Assembly (NCBI RefSeq): GCF_001428865.1
Contig: NZ_LMIV01000001.1
Span: 1,983,997 to 2,047,996 of the forward strand
Direction: 5' to 3'
DNA from: Sphingomonas sp. Root241
GTDB taxonomy: Bacteria > Pseudomonadota > Alphaproteobacteria > Sphingomonadales > Sphingomonadaceae
Length of the DNA: 64,000 bases
Positions 52,724 through 61,716 of the stretch are shown here, piece after piece. The translations under genes and the position numbers were made by a program. The notes under the pieces were generated by a model. It did not search any database and was not told where the DNA came from. It worked only from the letters and a program-made list of their open reading frames with translations. How positions within the stretch are numbered: the first letter of the stretch is position 1; every line of letters begins with the position of its first letter.

Positions 52724-55306
52724 ATGTCCATTTCGGAGCGCTTCAGTGTGCGCACCGGGCTGTTGCTAGGGGCAGCGGTGCTTCCAGCGGTACCGGCGCT
52801 GGCGCAGACCACCCCAAGCGAGACGCCACCGCCCGCCGAACAGAACGGAACCCCGGCCCCGACGCCACAGACCACCCCTGCGGCGCCGGCCGACGAGGCC
52901 TATGGCAACCAGGAGATCGTCGTCACCGGCCAGACGAGCCGCGATCGCCCGCTGATCACCGCTTCGGCCGACATCACCTATGCGACGCGCGCGGATATCG
53001 ACCGCAAGGCGCCGCGTTCGACCGCAGACATGCTCGAGCTCGTTCCCGGCATCTTCGTCGAAGGCACGGCGGGCGAGCTCTCGAACAATTATTCGGTCCG
53101 CGGACTGCAGGGCGGCGGACAACGTTTCGTCCAGCTCGAAGAGGACGGGATGCCCGTGCTCTATCAGGGCGGCGGTGCCGACTTCTTCTTCTCGCAGGAT
53201 CTGACCATCGACCGGCTCGAGGCCGTGAAGGGCGGCTCGTCGGGGGTGCTGACGGTCAACGGCGCAGGTGCCACGATCAACTTCATCTCGAAGCGGCCCA
53301 GTTTCGATGGGGCCGAGGGGATGGCACGCGCCACCGCCTATAATTACGGGCTCAAGCGCGGCGACCTCTATTATTCGGCGCCGATCGCCAACAATCTGGC
53401 GTTCAGCGTCGGCGGCTATTTCCAGAGCAGCCCCGGCGTGCGCAAGAACCCGTTCGACTATGACGGCTATCGCGTGAAGGCGATGCTCGAATATCGCTTC
53501 GACGGCGGCGGTTATCTGCGGCTCACCGGCAAGATCGGCGATCTCAAAACGGCCTATTATGCCGACCAGCCTTATACCTATAACAACGGCAAGCCCGGCA
53601 GCGTGCCCGGGCTCGACAAGCAATGGGACAATATCGGCGGCGGCGCCTTTGCGCGCCTCTCGGTGCCGGTATCGACTTTTGTCGAGCCCGACGGGCTCCG
53701 CGATTTCCGGCTGAGTGAAGGCGTGCGCGCCAGGACGAAGCAGCTGCGCCTCGATTTCGAGAAGCCGGTGACCGAGGGGCTCGATCTGTTCCTGCGCGCC
53801 CGTTATCTGGACTATAGCTACGACTTCAACGGGCTTTTCCCCGGATCTGGCACGGGCAATGCCGGGCTGACCAGCGCAGTCGATTATCTGACGCCGGGGC
53901 CGGATTCCCCGATCAACAATCTGCTCACTCTCGGCGCGGCGGCGTTCCCCGGCACCGCGCGCTACGGCATCAAGAATTTGCGCACCGGCACTGTCGTCGG
54001 ATCGAACCAGACCGACATTTTGAACGGGCTGAACGGCAACGGCTTTCTGCAGCAGACCGTGCTCAACCACGATTATCTGAAGGGCAGCGATTTCGGCGCG
54101 AATGCCGGCTTCCGCTGGGAGTTCGAGAGCGGCGCGTTCAAGAATTCGCTGACCGCGGGCGTGCTTTATTACGATGTCCGCCGCAAGCAGAACCAGGCCG
54201 CCGTCGCCACCGTGGTCAACGATGTGCGCAACAACAGCGACATCTACGACATCGTCGCGCTCGACGCGAACAACAACGTCATCGGCACGCTGAGCGACAA
54301 CGGCCTGATCTCCTATGGCGACTGGGGCGTCGGCATCCGCGAGCGCGACGACAAGTCGATGTCGGTCTATCTCAACGACGAGCTGTCGATCGGCGACAGC
54401 CTGCATATCGACGCCGGCATCCGCTGGGAGAGCGACGAGGCGAGGTTCCGCGACGGCCGCGCCGCCGCGGTCAACCAGCCGGTGCCGCCGGGCACGGCCG
54501 GCGTCATCCCGACGGTGGGCTCCACCTGGGACGGCACCTTCAACCTCACCCGGCGCACGCAGGAGGCGACGGCATGGACGGTCGGCGCCAATTACCTGAT
54601 CACGCCGAACCTCTCGATCTATGCGCGCTATGCCAAGGGCTTCCAGACCAACAACACCGATCCGGTCACCGGGATCGAGCTTTACGAAGCCGGCGTCCGC
54701 TATCAGCTCGCCCGCTTCCTCAGCGCATCGGCGACGGTGTTTCGCACCAACTTCAACGACCAGTTCTACAATTTCATCGACCCCTCGGATCCGACCCAGC
54801 AGACCAGCTTCCTCGCGGACCTCAGCACAAAGGGGGTCGAGATCGATGCGGTGGTGCGGCCGGTCGACTGGTTCTCGATCGACTTCACCGGCGTGTTCCA
54901 GGATCCGAAGCTGAGCAACCTCCGGCTCAACGGCGTGCAGCAGCCGACCTATGACGGCAACCGGCCCGAGCGCACGCCCGCACAGCTCTATACGATCACC
55001 CCGGCGATCAAGCTGCCGAACGGGCTGGGCGAGGTCTTTGCGCGGTACAAATATGTCGGCAAGATCTTCGCGGATTCGGGGAACGGCGTGGCCCTGCCCG
55101 GCTATGGGGTGACGGGGGCGGGCATCAGCCTCAACCTGACGAAGAACCTGCAGTTGAGCTTCGACGCCGACAACATCTTCAACGTGACCGGCCTCACCGA
55201 AGGCAATCCGCGCCAGGGCCAGACGCAGAACGCGGCGTCGGGCTATTTCTACGCGCGCGGGATCGTCGGCCCGACCTATGGCGGCTCTTTGACGCTGAAA
55301 TTCTGA
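52724..55306 (+). CDS. TonB-dependent receptor, GLTEGNPR-type (2), trehalase locus
   Basis: An 860-residue receptor. Signal peptide MSISERFSVRTGLLLGAAVLPAVPALAQ, then a Pro-rich linker, TonB box NQEIVVTGQT, plug with TADMLELVPGIFVEGTAGELSNNYSVRG and LEAVKGGSSGVLTVNGAG, and a barrel ending GGSLTLKF. Near the C-terminus it has FNVTGLTEGNPRQGQ, the motif shared with the receptor at 45912. GGGAGAGAGG precedes ATG 52724. Its stop overlaps the next start (TGATG). Likely imports trehalose-containing or other alpha-glucosides for the neighbouring enzymes; this is by context only. Confidence 0.9.
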   Translation: MSISERFSVRTGLLLGAAVLPAVPALAQTTPSETPPPAEQNGTPAPTPQTTPAAPADEAYGNQEIVVTGQTSRDRPLITASADITYATRADIDRKAPRSTADMLELVPGIFVEGTAGELSNNYSVRGLQGGGQRFVQLEEDGMPVLYQGGGADFFFSQDLTIDRLEAVKGGSSGVLTVNGAGATINFISKRPSFDGAEGMARATAYNYGLKRGDLYYSAPIANNLAFSVGGYFQSSPGVRKNPFDYDGYRVKAMLEYRFDGGGYLRLTGKIGDLKTAYYADQPYTYNNGKPGSVPGLDKQWDNIGGGAFARLSVPVSTFVEPDGLRDFRLSEGVRARTKQLRLDFEKPVTEGLDLFLRARYLDYSYDFNGLFPGSGTGNAGLTSAVDYLTPGPDSPINNLLTLGAAAFPGTARYGIKNLRTGTVVGSNQTDILNGLNGNGFLQQTVLNHDYLKGSDFGANAGFRWEFESGAFKNSLTAGVLYYDVRRKQNQAAVATVVNDVRNNSDIYDIVALDANNNVIGTLSDNGLISYGDWGVGIRERDDKSMSVYLNDELSIGDSLHIDAGIRWESDEARFRDGRAAAVNQPVPPGTAGVIPTVGSTWDGTFNLTRRTQEATAWTVGANYLITPNLSIYARYAKGFQTNNTDPVTGIELYEAGVRYQLARFLSASATVFRTNFNDQFYNFIDPSDPTQQTSFLADLSTKGVEIDAVVRPVDWFSIDFTGVFQDPKLSNLRLNGVQQPTYDGNRPERTPAQLYTITPAIKLPNGLGEVFARYKYVGKIFADSGNGVALPGYGVTGAGISLNLTKNLQLSFDADNIFNVTGLTEGNPRQGQTQNAASGYFYARGIVGPTYGGSLTLKF

Positions 55307-57348
55307 TGGGGGCGAGGTTCGCGCGAAGCCTGGCGACGGGGATGTGCCTGATGGCCGCAGCGCCCGGACCGGCACAGCGCGCGCCCGAGCTGGCCTATCA
55401 GTTGACCGAGGGACAGAACCTCAACGCCTTCGTCCGCGACGGCAAGGTCGCCGCGCATCTGCTGCTCCGCTCAGGCACCGACCCGCGCATCCTTATCGCC
55501 TTCCCGGCGGGGAACAGCGGCGTTGGGCTGTGGTTCGATCGGACGGCGGCGCCGGTGGCGTGGCGGCTCGAAGGCGCGCCGCAGCCGGTGACGCTGGCCG
55601 ACGGCCGGGGCCGGCCGCTCTACGGCATCCGCGCGGTGGCGACCGTCACGGCACCCCGGCTCGCCGTCAAGCAGGCGGTACTGTCGAACGTGCGCTTCCT
55701 GCGCGACTATCAGGCAGTGGGCAAATTCCCGGCCGAAATCGCCGTGCCGATGCGCGTGGAGGGAGATCGGATAAGCTACGCGCGTGACCGGGTGGACGGC
55801 GCGCCGGGCTATCGGCTCGAGTTGCGCGTGATCGAGGGGCGGATCGACAAGGGAGGGATCGCTGCCGGCGCGAGCGGGCGGATCCGGCTGGAGATCGTCG
55901 CGGCGAGCGGGGACACGCCGCTGACCGGACTGACGCTCCCCGAATTGCTCAACGACCATGCGGCGGACGATCCGGCAGCGCGCAACGCGCTGCATTTCCT
56001 CAGCTATCGCGAGAAGTTCCTCGCCGGCTCATGGCGGTTCAACACCTATTTCGGACGCGACACGCTGATGTCGGTGCGCCTCCTGATGCCGGCGCTCCAG
56101 CCGGCAGCGATCGAGGCGGGGTTGGGCGCGGTGCTCGCGCGGCTCAACGAAGCCGGCGAGGTGGCGCATGAGGAGGGCCTCTCCGAATTCGCGATCCTCG
56201 ACCGGCGCCAGCATGGCGGCAGCGGCGACGCGCCGACGCTCGATTATGCGATGATCGACGACGATTTCATGCTCGCGCCGGTGGCGGCGCACTATCTGCT
56301 CGACCGGGTCCGGCCGGACGCGGCGAGCACTTTTCTGGCAGGCAACGTCCCGAGCGAGACCAAGCCGGGCAGCTCCGAGCGCGCCGGTACCGCGATGGTG
56401 CGTAATCTGCGCTTCGTGCTCGCGCAGGCTCGGCCTTTTGCCGAGGCGCCGGGCGTCGCGCGGCTCGTCGCGCTCAAGCCGGGACGGACGGCGGGCCAGT
56501 GGCGCGACAGCGGCGACGGAATAGGCGGCGGGCGTTATCCGTACGACGTCAATGCAGTGTTCGTCCCCGCCGCGCTGGACGCAGCCGCCCGCCTGTTCCG
56601 GGCTGGGTTGCTCGACCCGTATCTGACCGCCGACGATCGGGCGGCGTTCGGCCGGGCCGATGCGATCGCCGGACTGTGGCGCAGCCGGGTGCCCGGGCTG
56701 TTCCGCGTCTCCGTTCCAGCCGCCCGCGCCGTGCCGATGATCCGCACCTATGCGGCGGGACTCGGCGTACCCGCCCAGCCCGCACTCGCCGCATTGGGCA
56801 AGACGCCGCTCACCTTCCACGCGATTGCGCTCGACGCGGCGGGCGCGCCGGTGCCGATCCTCAACTCCGACGAGGGCTTCGCCTTGCTCTTCGGCGATCC
56901 GGCACCCGCCGATCTCGACATTTTCGTCGACGCGATCATGCGACCTTTCCCGGCCGGGCTGATGACCGATATCGGCCTGCTCGTCGCCAATCCCGTGCTG
57001 GCGGACCCGGCGATGCAGGCGCGCTTCACGCCTTCGGCCTATCACGGCACCGTGGTCTGGTCGTGGCAGCAGGCGCTGCTCGCCGCGGGCATCGAGCGCC
57101 AGCTGGCGCGGAGCGGCCTGCCGGCAGCGACGCGCGGCCGCCTCCGCCAGGCGCAAGCGCGGCTATGGCGCGCCATCTCGGCGACACGCGCGCTGCAGAG
57201 CTCCGAGCTCTGGTCCTGGGCCTATGAGGGCGGACGCTATCGCATGGTGCCGTTCGGCGCGGGGCGGCAGGATGTCGACGAATCCAACGCTGCGCAGCTG
57301 TGGAGCACCGTCTATCTCGCCGTGCGGCCGCCGGCCGCCGCGCCCTGA
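55306..57348 (+). CDS. putative exported six-hairpin glycosidase, family unassigned
   Basis: A 680-residue protein with a weak signal peptide (MGARFARSLATGMCLMAAAPGPAQ). N-terminal ~225 residues look beta-rich; from ~225 an (alpha/alpha)6-type domain has features of glycogen-debranching/GH15/GH63 enzymes: SWRFNTYFGRDTLMS (GRDT 250-253), GEVAHEEGLSE (~285-293), DYAMIDDDF, GQWRDSGDGIGGGRYPYDVNAVFVP (~399-423), NSDEGFALLF, and GTVVWSWQQALL. Conserved acids in GRDT, HEE and WRDS could be catalytic. I cannot name a CAZy family. Overlaps the TonB receptor by one base, so it is coupled to it, and follows trehalase; an alpha-glucoside substrate is the natural guess. Confidence 0.7.
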   Translation: MGARFARSLATGMCLMAAAPGPAQRAPELAYQLTEGQNLNAFVRDGKVAAHLLLRSGTDPRILIAFPAGNSGVGLWFDRTAAPVAWRLEGAPQPVTLADGRGRPLYGIRAVATVTAPRLAVKQAVLSNVRFLRDYQAVGKFPAEIAVPMRVEGDRISYARDRVDGAPGYRLELRVIEGRIDKGGIAAGASGRIRLEIVAASGDTPLTGLTLPELLNDHAADDPAARNALHFLSYREKFLAGSWRFNTYFGRDTLMSVRLLMPALQPAAIEAGLGAVLARLNEAGEVAHEEGLSEFAILDRRQHGGSGDAPTLDYAMIDDDFMLAPVAAHYLLDRVRPDAASTFLAGNVPSETKPGSSERAGTAMVRNLRFVLAQARPFAEAPGVARLVALKPGRTAGQWRDSGDGIGGGRYPYDVNAVFVPAALDAAARLFRAGLLDPYLTADDRAAFGRADAIAGLWRSRVPGLFRVSVPAARAVPMIRTYAAGLGVPAQPALAALGKTPLTFHAIALDAAGAPVPILNSDEGFALLFGDPAPADLDIFVDAIMRPFPAGLMTDIGLLVANPVLADPAMQARFTPSAYHGTVVWSWQQALLAAGIERQLARSGLPAATRGRLRQAQARLWRAISATRALQSSELWSWAYEGGRYRMVPFGAGRQDVDESNAAQLWSTVYLAVRPPAAAP

Positions 57349-58895
57349 ATTTCCGCCAGCACCGCGTCGTGTAGCGGCAGCGTCTCGGCGGAGCGCGCGA
57401 TCAGGTCGGCGACCTGCTCCAGCTGGGCTCGGTTGGTGGCGGGATCGAGCGTATCGGCGAGCGGATTATAGTCCTGAGCGAGTATGCCCTGGCCGTTGAG
57501 CACGGCGAGCCAGCTCGCTTCGCGGAACAGCTCGTCGCTGCCCACCATCACCCGGCCCGAGCGGCGATACTGCGCCTCGCGCTCGACCAGCGTCTCGGGC
57601 AGTTCCATGTGACGACACTGCTCCCAGATGGGATCCTGCCGATCCTGGGCATGGTAGTGGAGGATCAGGAAGTCCCTGATATTGTCCATGTCGGCAGCGA
57701 ACAGCGCGTCGAAACGGCGCGCGAGTGCGGGATCGCAGTCGCGGTCCGGAAACAAAGTGAGCAGCTTGGCGATGCCGCTCTGGATCAGATGGATGCTGGT
57801 CGATTCGAGCGGCTCGAGAAAGCCGGAGGAGAGCCCGATCGCCACGACGTTCCCGAGCCACGCGCGCCGCCGCCGTCCGGCCGTGAAGCGCAGGAAGCGC
57901 GGCTCGGCCAAGGCTTCGCCGTCGAGATTGGCGAGGAGCGACGCGGCCGCCTCGTCGTCGCTGACGAACCGGCTGCCATAGACATAGCCGTTGCCGGTGC
58001 GGTGCTGTAGCGGGATGCGCCACTGCCAGCCCGCTGGCCGGGCCGTGGCGCGCGTGTACGACGTGGTCGCCGCCACGCGTGCGCAGGGCACGGCGACGGC
58101 GCGATCGCACGGCAGCCAGTGCGACCAATCGTCATAGCCGGCCTGCATCACGCCCTCGATCAGCAGCGCGCGGAACCCCGAGCAGTCGATGAACAGTTCG
58201 CCCTCCAGCCGGTCGCCGCGCGACGTGCCGAGCGCAGTGACGAAGCCGGTCTCCGGATGCTGCTCGACCCGCTCGAGCTTGCCCTCGATCCGGGTCACGC
58301 CGTTCGCTTCGGCGAGCCCGCGGAGGTGCTGCCCATAGAGGCTGGCGTCGAAATGATAGGCATAGCCGAGGGTCGAGAGGATCGATCGGGCGTGGTTCAC
58401 CGGCTTGGCGAAGCGGCCCTCCAGCGCCAGCCGGTTCGCCAGCGAAAAGGCCGACAGCGGCAGGTCGAGGCCCTCGGCCCGCGCCTTCAGCCAGCGATGA
58501 TGGAAAGAGACGCCCGGCAGCGGGATGCCATATTGGCCGAAGGGATGGAAATAATGCTGGCCGGGCCGCGCCCAGTCGACGAACTCGATCCCCAGCTTGA
58601 AGGTGGCCCCGGTGGCACGGAGGAAGGCGGCCTCGTCCAGCCCGATCAGCTCGTTGAACCAGTGGATCGTCGGGATCGTCGCCTCTCCGACTCCCACGGT
58701 CCCGATCTCATCCGATTCGAGCAGGGTGATCGAAAGCCGCTGGCCGAAGGTCCGCGCGAGCGCCGCGGCGGTCATCCAGCCGGCGGTTCCTCCGCCCAGG
58801 ATGACCACCCGTCGGATCCGCCCTGTTCCAGCCTCGTCGATATGCGCCACCTGATACCCTTCGCGAGCAAGGCCATGTCCGTGCGACGCGAACAT
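57312..58895 (-). CDS. flavin-dependent tryptophan halogenase-like protein
   Basis: A 527-residue halogenase. FAD motif GGGTAGW at about 34-40, GVGEATIP, catalytic lysine K100 in GATFKLGIEF, the diagnostic W-x-W-x-I-P as WQWRIP (290-295), and SSGFLEPLESTSIHL with the partner Glu. All residues needed for HOCl/HOBr channelling and lysine haloamine chemistry are present. ATG 58895 or GTG 58850 (AAGGG six bases upstream, reading VAHIDEAG) may be the start; residues before the GTG are poorly family-like. It ends inside the glycosidase-like gene: the last 37 bases overlap tail to tail. Substrate unknown; TonB-locus halogenases are often not tied to tryptophan pathways. Confidence 0.9.
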   Translation of the reverse strand: MFASHGHGLAREGYQVAHIDEAGTGRIRRVVILGGGTAGWMTAAALARTFGQRLSITLLESDEIGTVGVGEATIPTIHWFNELIGLDEAAFLRATGATFKLGIEFVDWARPGQHYFHPFGQYGIPLPGVSFHHRWLKARAEGLDLPLSAFSLANRLALEGRFAKPVNHARSILSTLGYAYHFDASLYGQHLRGLAEANGVTRIEGKLERVEQHPETGFVTALGTSRGDRLEGELFIDCSGFRALLIEGVMQAGYDDWSHWLPCDRAVAVPCARVAATTSYTRATARPAGWQWRIPLQHRTGNGYVYGSRFVSDDEAAASLLANLDGEALAEPRFLRFTAGRRRRAWLGNVVAIGLSSGFLEPLESTSIHLIQSGIAKLLTLFPDRDCDPALARRFDALFAADMDNIRDFLILHYHAQDRQDPIWEQCRHMELPETLVEREAQYRRSGRVMVGSDELFREASWLAVLNGQGILAQDYNPLADTLDPATNRAQLEQVADLIARSAETLPLHDAVLAEIQGAAAGGRTAR

Positions 58896-59216
58896 AGCCC
58901 GGCGAGACCAAATTGTGCAGCGCCGTCAGGTGTCCGAATCCGGCGCTCGCGCAGACTGGTTCGGATGGCGGAAGCCGCCGCCGGATTGCTATTCCTCTTG
59001 TCGGAAAACCTGCTGATGCGACGGTCCGAGACCGTACAGCCATGGTGAAGAGCCATCCCCCTCCCCTCGCGAAACCGGTGCTGCGACCGTCGGCCGATCG
59101 ATGTTTGACGCCAAGCCGGGACGGGTCTCCGAGAGCGAGTGGCAAGCGATGTGAGCGCCGGCAACAATTTGTTGCAATCCAATTCTGCTATTGATACGCG
59201 CTCGCAATAAACTCTG
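58896..59216. other. 321-base divergent region halogenase / siderophore receptor
   Basis: No gene seen. Contains the perfect palindrome at 59161-59175 and, at 59190-59208, a weak 19-base dyad ATTG...CAAT that could be a Fur-type box, both close to the receptor start. The halogenase-proximal part shows nothing regular. Confidence 0.5.
59161..59175. promoter_or_regulatory. perfect palindrome GCAACAA-T-TTGTTGC upstream of siderophore receptor
   Basis: A perfect 7-1-7 palindrome, 41 bases before the receptor ATG. Regulator unknown; an iron-responsive repressor would be expected for this kind of receptor, but the sequence is not the classic Fur consensus. Confidence 0.5.
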
Positions 59217-61358
59217 ATGCTCTCAGTTAGGACTTCCCAATTGGCTATTCGTGCACCGCTGACCTTGGAGGGCGCCTTCCTTCGCCTACTCACCACGACA
59301 GCCATCGTGCTGCACCTGTCACTTCCGGCGCACGCCGCAGCCGACGACCCCGACCAGGACAGCCCTATCGTCGTCACTGGCGTCCGCGAGCACGACGGCT
59401 ACGTTCCGCAGGACACCGGAGCAGCGAAAATCGCGATCCCGCTCAAGGACCTGCCGCAGTCAGTTGCGGTTGTCCCGTCCGAAGTGCTGCGCGACCAGCG
59501 CGCGCTGTCGCTCCAGGACGCGCTCAAGAACGTGCCCGGCGTGTCCTTCTCGCACGGCGACGGCCAGCGCGACCAAGTGACCATCCGCGGCTTCACTGCG
59601 ATCGCCGACCAATATGTCGACGGGTTCCGCGACGACGGCCTGTATTTCCGCGACTTGTCGAACGTCGAGCGGGTCGAGGTGGTGAAGGGTCCGGCAGCTG
59701 TGCTTTACGGGCGCGGATCATCGGGCGGCCTCATCAATCGCGTTACCAAGAAGCCCAATGTCAACATCATCGGCGGCGCCTTCACCTACGGCTCGCACGA
59801 TATCGCGCGCGGCGAGATCGACCTCGGCCTGTTCGACGGGCAATCGGGTGTCGGCTTCCGCCTGACCGGCGCGCTGGAGGACAGCGGCAGTTTCCGCGAC
59901 CAGCAGTTCGTCAAGCGCGTCGCCCTCGCACCCTCGATATTGCTGGGCGCAGGCAAGGACACCACGCTCCTCATCCAGGCCGACTATCTCCAGGACCGCC
60001 GCCTAACCGATTTCGGCATCCCCGCGATCAACGGGAAGGTCGTCCGCGTGCCGCGCTCGAGCTATTACGGCGCCGCCAATGCCCACGACGTGGACGTTAG
60101 CCGCTCCGAGGTGCTGTCGCAGACGATCACGCTCGAACACCGCTTTTCGGACGCGCTGTCGTTCCGCAACGGTTTCCGGCACTATCGCTATACGCTCGAC
60201 CGCCACAACACCAACGCGACCGCAGTCAACGCCGTCGCAGGTACGGTCAGCCTGTCGCACGGCGGCATCCTGCGCGATGAAGACGGCTGGTCGAACCAGT
60301 CCGAACTCACGCACAAATTCGAACTGGGCGGCACTCGGCACACCGTCCTCTACGGTGTGGAGATCGCCCGCCAGGTCAAGGATGCCGAGACCATTCAGGC
60401 GCGCGTCGTCGCCGTGACGCCGATCCTGGCTCCGGTCCTGCCCACGCTTTCCAATGCGAACTTCACCACCCTCAGCGCCAAGTCGGCATCCGCCTTCGAC
60501 ACGCGCGGCCTGTATGTGCAGGATTTCATCGAGCTCGGTGCGGGCTTCAAGGCACTGCTGGGCGTCCGCCACGACTGGTTCGTGCAGAAAACGCAGCTCA
60601 TCATCCCCGCCCGCGCCACACCGCTCGAGCGCACCGACAAGAAGTGGAGCCCGCGTGCCGGCCTAGTCTTCCAGCCGGATGATGCGCAGTCCTATTACGC
60701 GTCGTGGAGCACCAGCTTCCAGCCGTCGGCGGAGACCTTCGCACTGGCGGCGAATAACGCCGACATCGCACCGGAGAAGACCACGAACAACGAGATCGGC
60801 GCGAAGTACAGCCTGCTCGACAATCGGCTGAGCATCCAGCTCTCCGGCTTCATCCTGCGCCGGACGGGGATCAAGGGCAGCGATCCCGCCAATCCGCAAA
60901 TCGTGGTGCCGATCGGCACCCAGCGCACGCGCGGCGTGGAAGTCTCGGGCGCGCTCGACCTGCCCTCGGGATTCCGCGCGATCCTGGGGTACGCTTATCT
61001 GGATGGCCGGGTGACGGCGTCGGCCAACCCCCTTTTCCTGGACAAGGGCGCCACCCTGACGCCGAAGCATGCCGCCAATGCCTTCGTCGCCAAAAGCTTC
61101 GGCGAGCGGTTCGGCATCGGTGCAGGCGCCAACTATGTCGGGGACCGCTGGGCCGATCCCGCCAATACGACAGTCCTGGACCATTATTTTACTGCCGACG
61201 CGATGGCTTGGACACAGGTCGGTCCGGCACGGCTGCAGCTCAACGTCTACAATATGTTCGACAAGGACTACATCGTTTCGGGCCATGGCACATCACCGAT
61301 CCTGAACCTGCCCGGAGCGCCCCGCACCGTTCTCGCAACACTGCGCTTCGGGCTCTGA
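59217..61358 (+). CDS. TonB-dependent siderophore receptor
   Basis: A 713-residue receptor of the FhuA/FecA/FpvA type (TIGR01783-like). Signal-like segment LRLLTTTAIVLHLSLPAHAA preceded by ~20 extra residues; TonB box SPIVVTGVRE; plug with KDLPQSVAVVPSEVLRDQRALSLQDALKNVPGVSF, VTIRGFTAIADQYVDGFRDDGLYFRD and VEVVKGPAAVLYGRGSSGGLINRVTKKP; barrel ending TVLATLRFGL. Imports a ferric siderophore. No good Shine-Dalgarno stands before ATG 59217; a start further in, nearer the signal segment, is possible. Alone on the strand; 58.9-59.2 kb holds its operator candidates. Confidence 0.92.
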   Translation: MLSVRTSQLAIRAPLTLEGAFLRLLTTTAIVLHLSLPAHAAADDPDQDSPIVVTGVREHDGYVPQDTGAAKIAIPLKDLPQSVAVVPSEVLRDQRALSLQDALKNVPGVSFSHGDGQRDQVTIRGFTAIADQYVDGFRDDGLYFRDLSNVERVEVVKGPAAVLYGRGSSGGLINRVTKKPNVNIIGGAFTYGSHDIARGEIDLGLFDGQSGVGFRLTGALEDSGSFRDQQFVKRVALAPSILLGAGKDTTLLIQADYLQDRRLTDFGIPAINGKVVRVPRSSYYGAANAHDVDVSRSEVLSQTITLEHRFSDALSFRNGFRHYRYTLDRHNTNATAVNAVAGTVSLSHGGILRDEDGWSNQSELTHKFELGGTRHTVLYGVEIARQVKDAETIQARVVAVTPILAPVLPTLSNANFTTLSAKSASAFDTRGLYVQDFIELGAGFKALLGVRHDWFVQKTQLIIPARATPLERTDKKWSPRAGLVFQPDDAQSYYASWSTSFQPSAETFALAANNADIAPEKTTNNEIGAKYSLLDNRLSIQLSGFILRRTGIKGSDPANPQIVVPIGTQRTRGVEVSGALDLPSGFRAILGYAYLDGRVTASANPLFLDKGATLTPKHAANAFVAKSFGERFGIGAGANYVGDRWADPANTTVLDHYFTADAMAWTQVGPARLQLNVYNMFDKDYIVSGHGTSPILNLPGAPRTVLATLRFGL

Positions 61359-61716
61359 CCCCTTCTGCATTGTCGTTGTTCACGCTGTTGAGCGCCCGCA
61401 CCATTACGCGCTGCGGCATGATCTACGGGACCGACAGTACGCCCGTTGATCCAGCCGGTTGTCGCAGCGCCGCTTGAAGAGATCTCCATCGGCTGGCGAA
61501 ACGATTTTGACGGCGGCCAGTCCGATACCGACGCCGTCAGGCCTTTGGCGGGCAGTCGTTCGTCGAACCGCATTTACCGTTCATCGTCCGCCGCAGCGAT
61601 TGATAGAACGGACCGCCCTGTTGATCGAAGAGCGCGCCGCCTCGCGGGTGCGATCGAATATCCATCAGTCGTCGCCCTCCAAGGGCGATTGATGACTTGG
61701 ACAGCATGGGAACAAT
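61359..61716. other. 358-base region without a supported gene
   Basis: Open frames on both strands cross this stretch, but none has a Shine-Dalgarno, a recognisable domain or a plausible composition. No terminator hairpin with a T run and no repeat seen. It includes the promoter of the UrcA gene. Confidence 0.4.

Noticed and set aside
52766-55375. 869-codon minus-strand open frame
   Set aside because: Opposite the TonB receptor at 52724; composition is that of a shadow frame.
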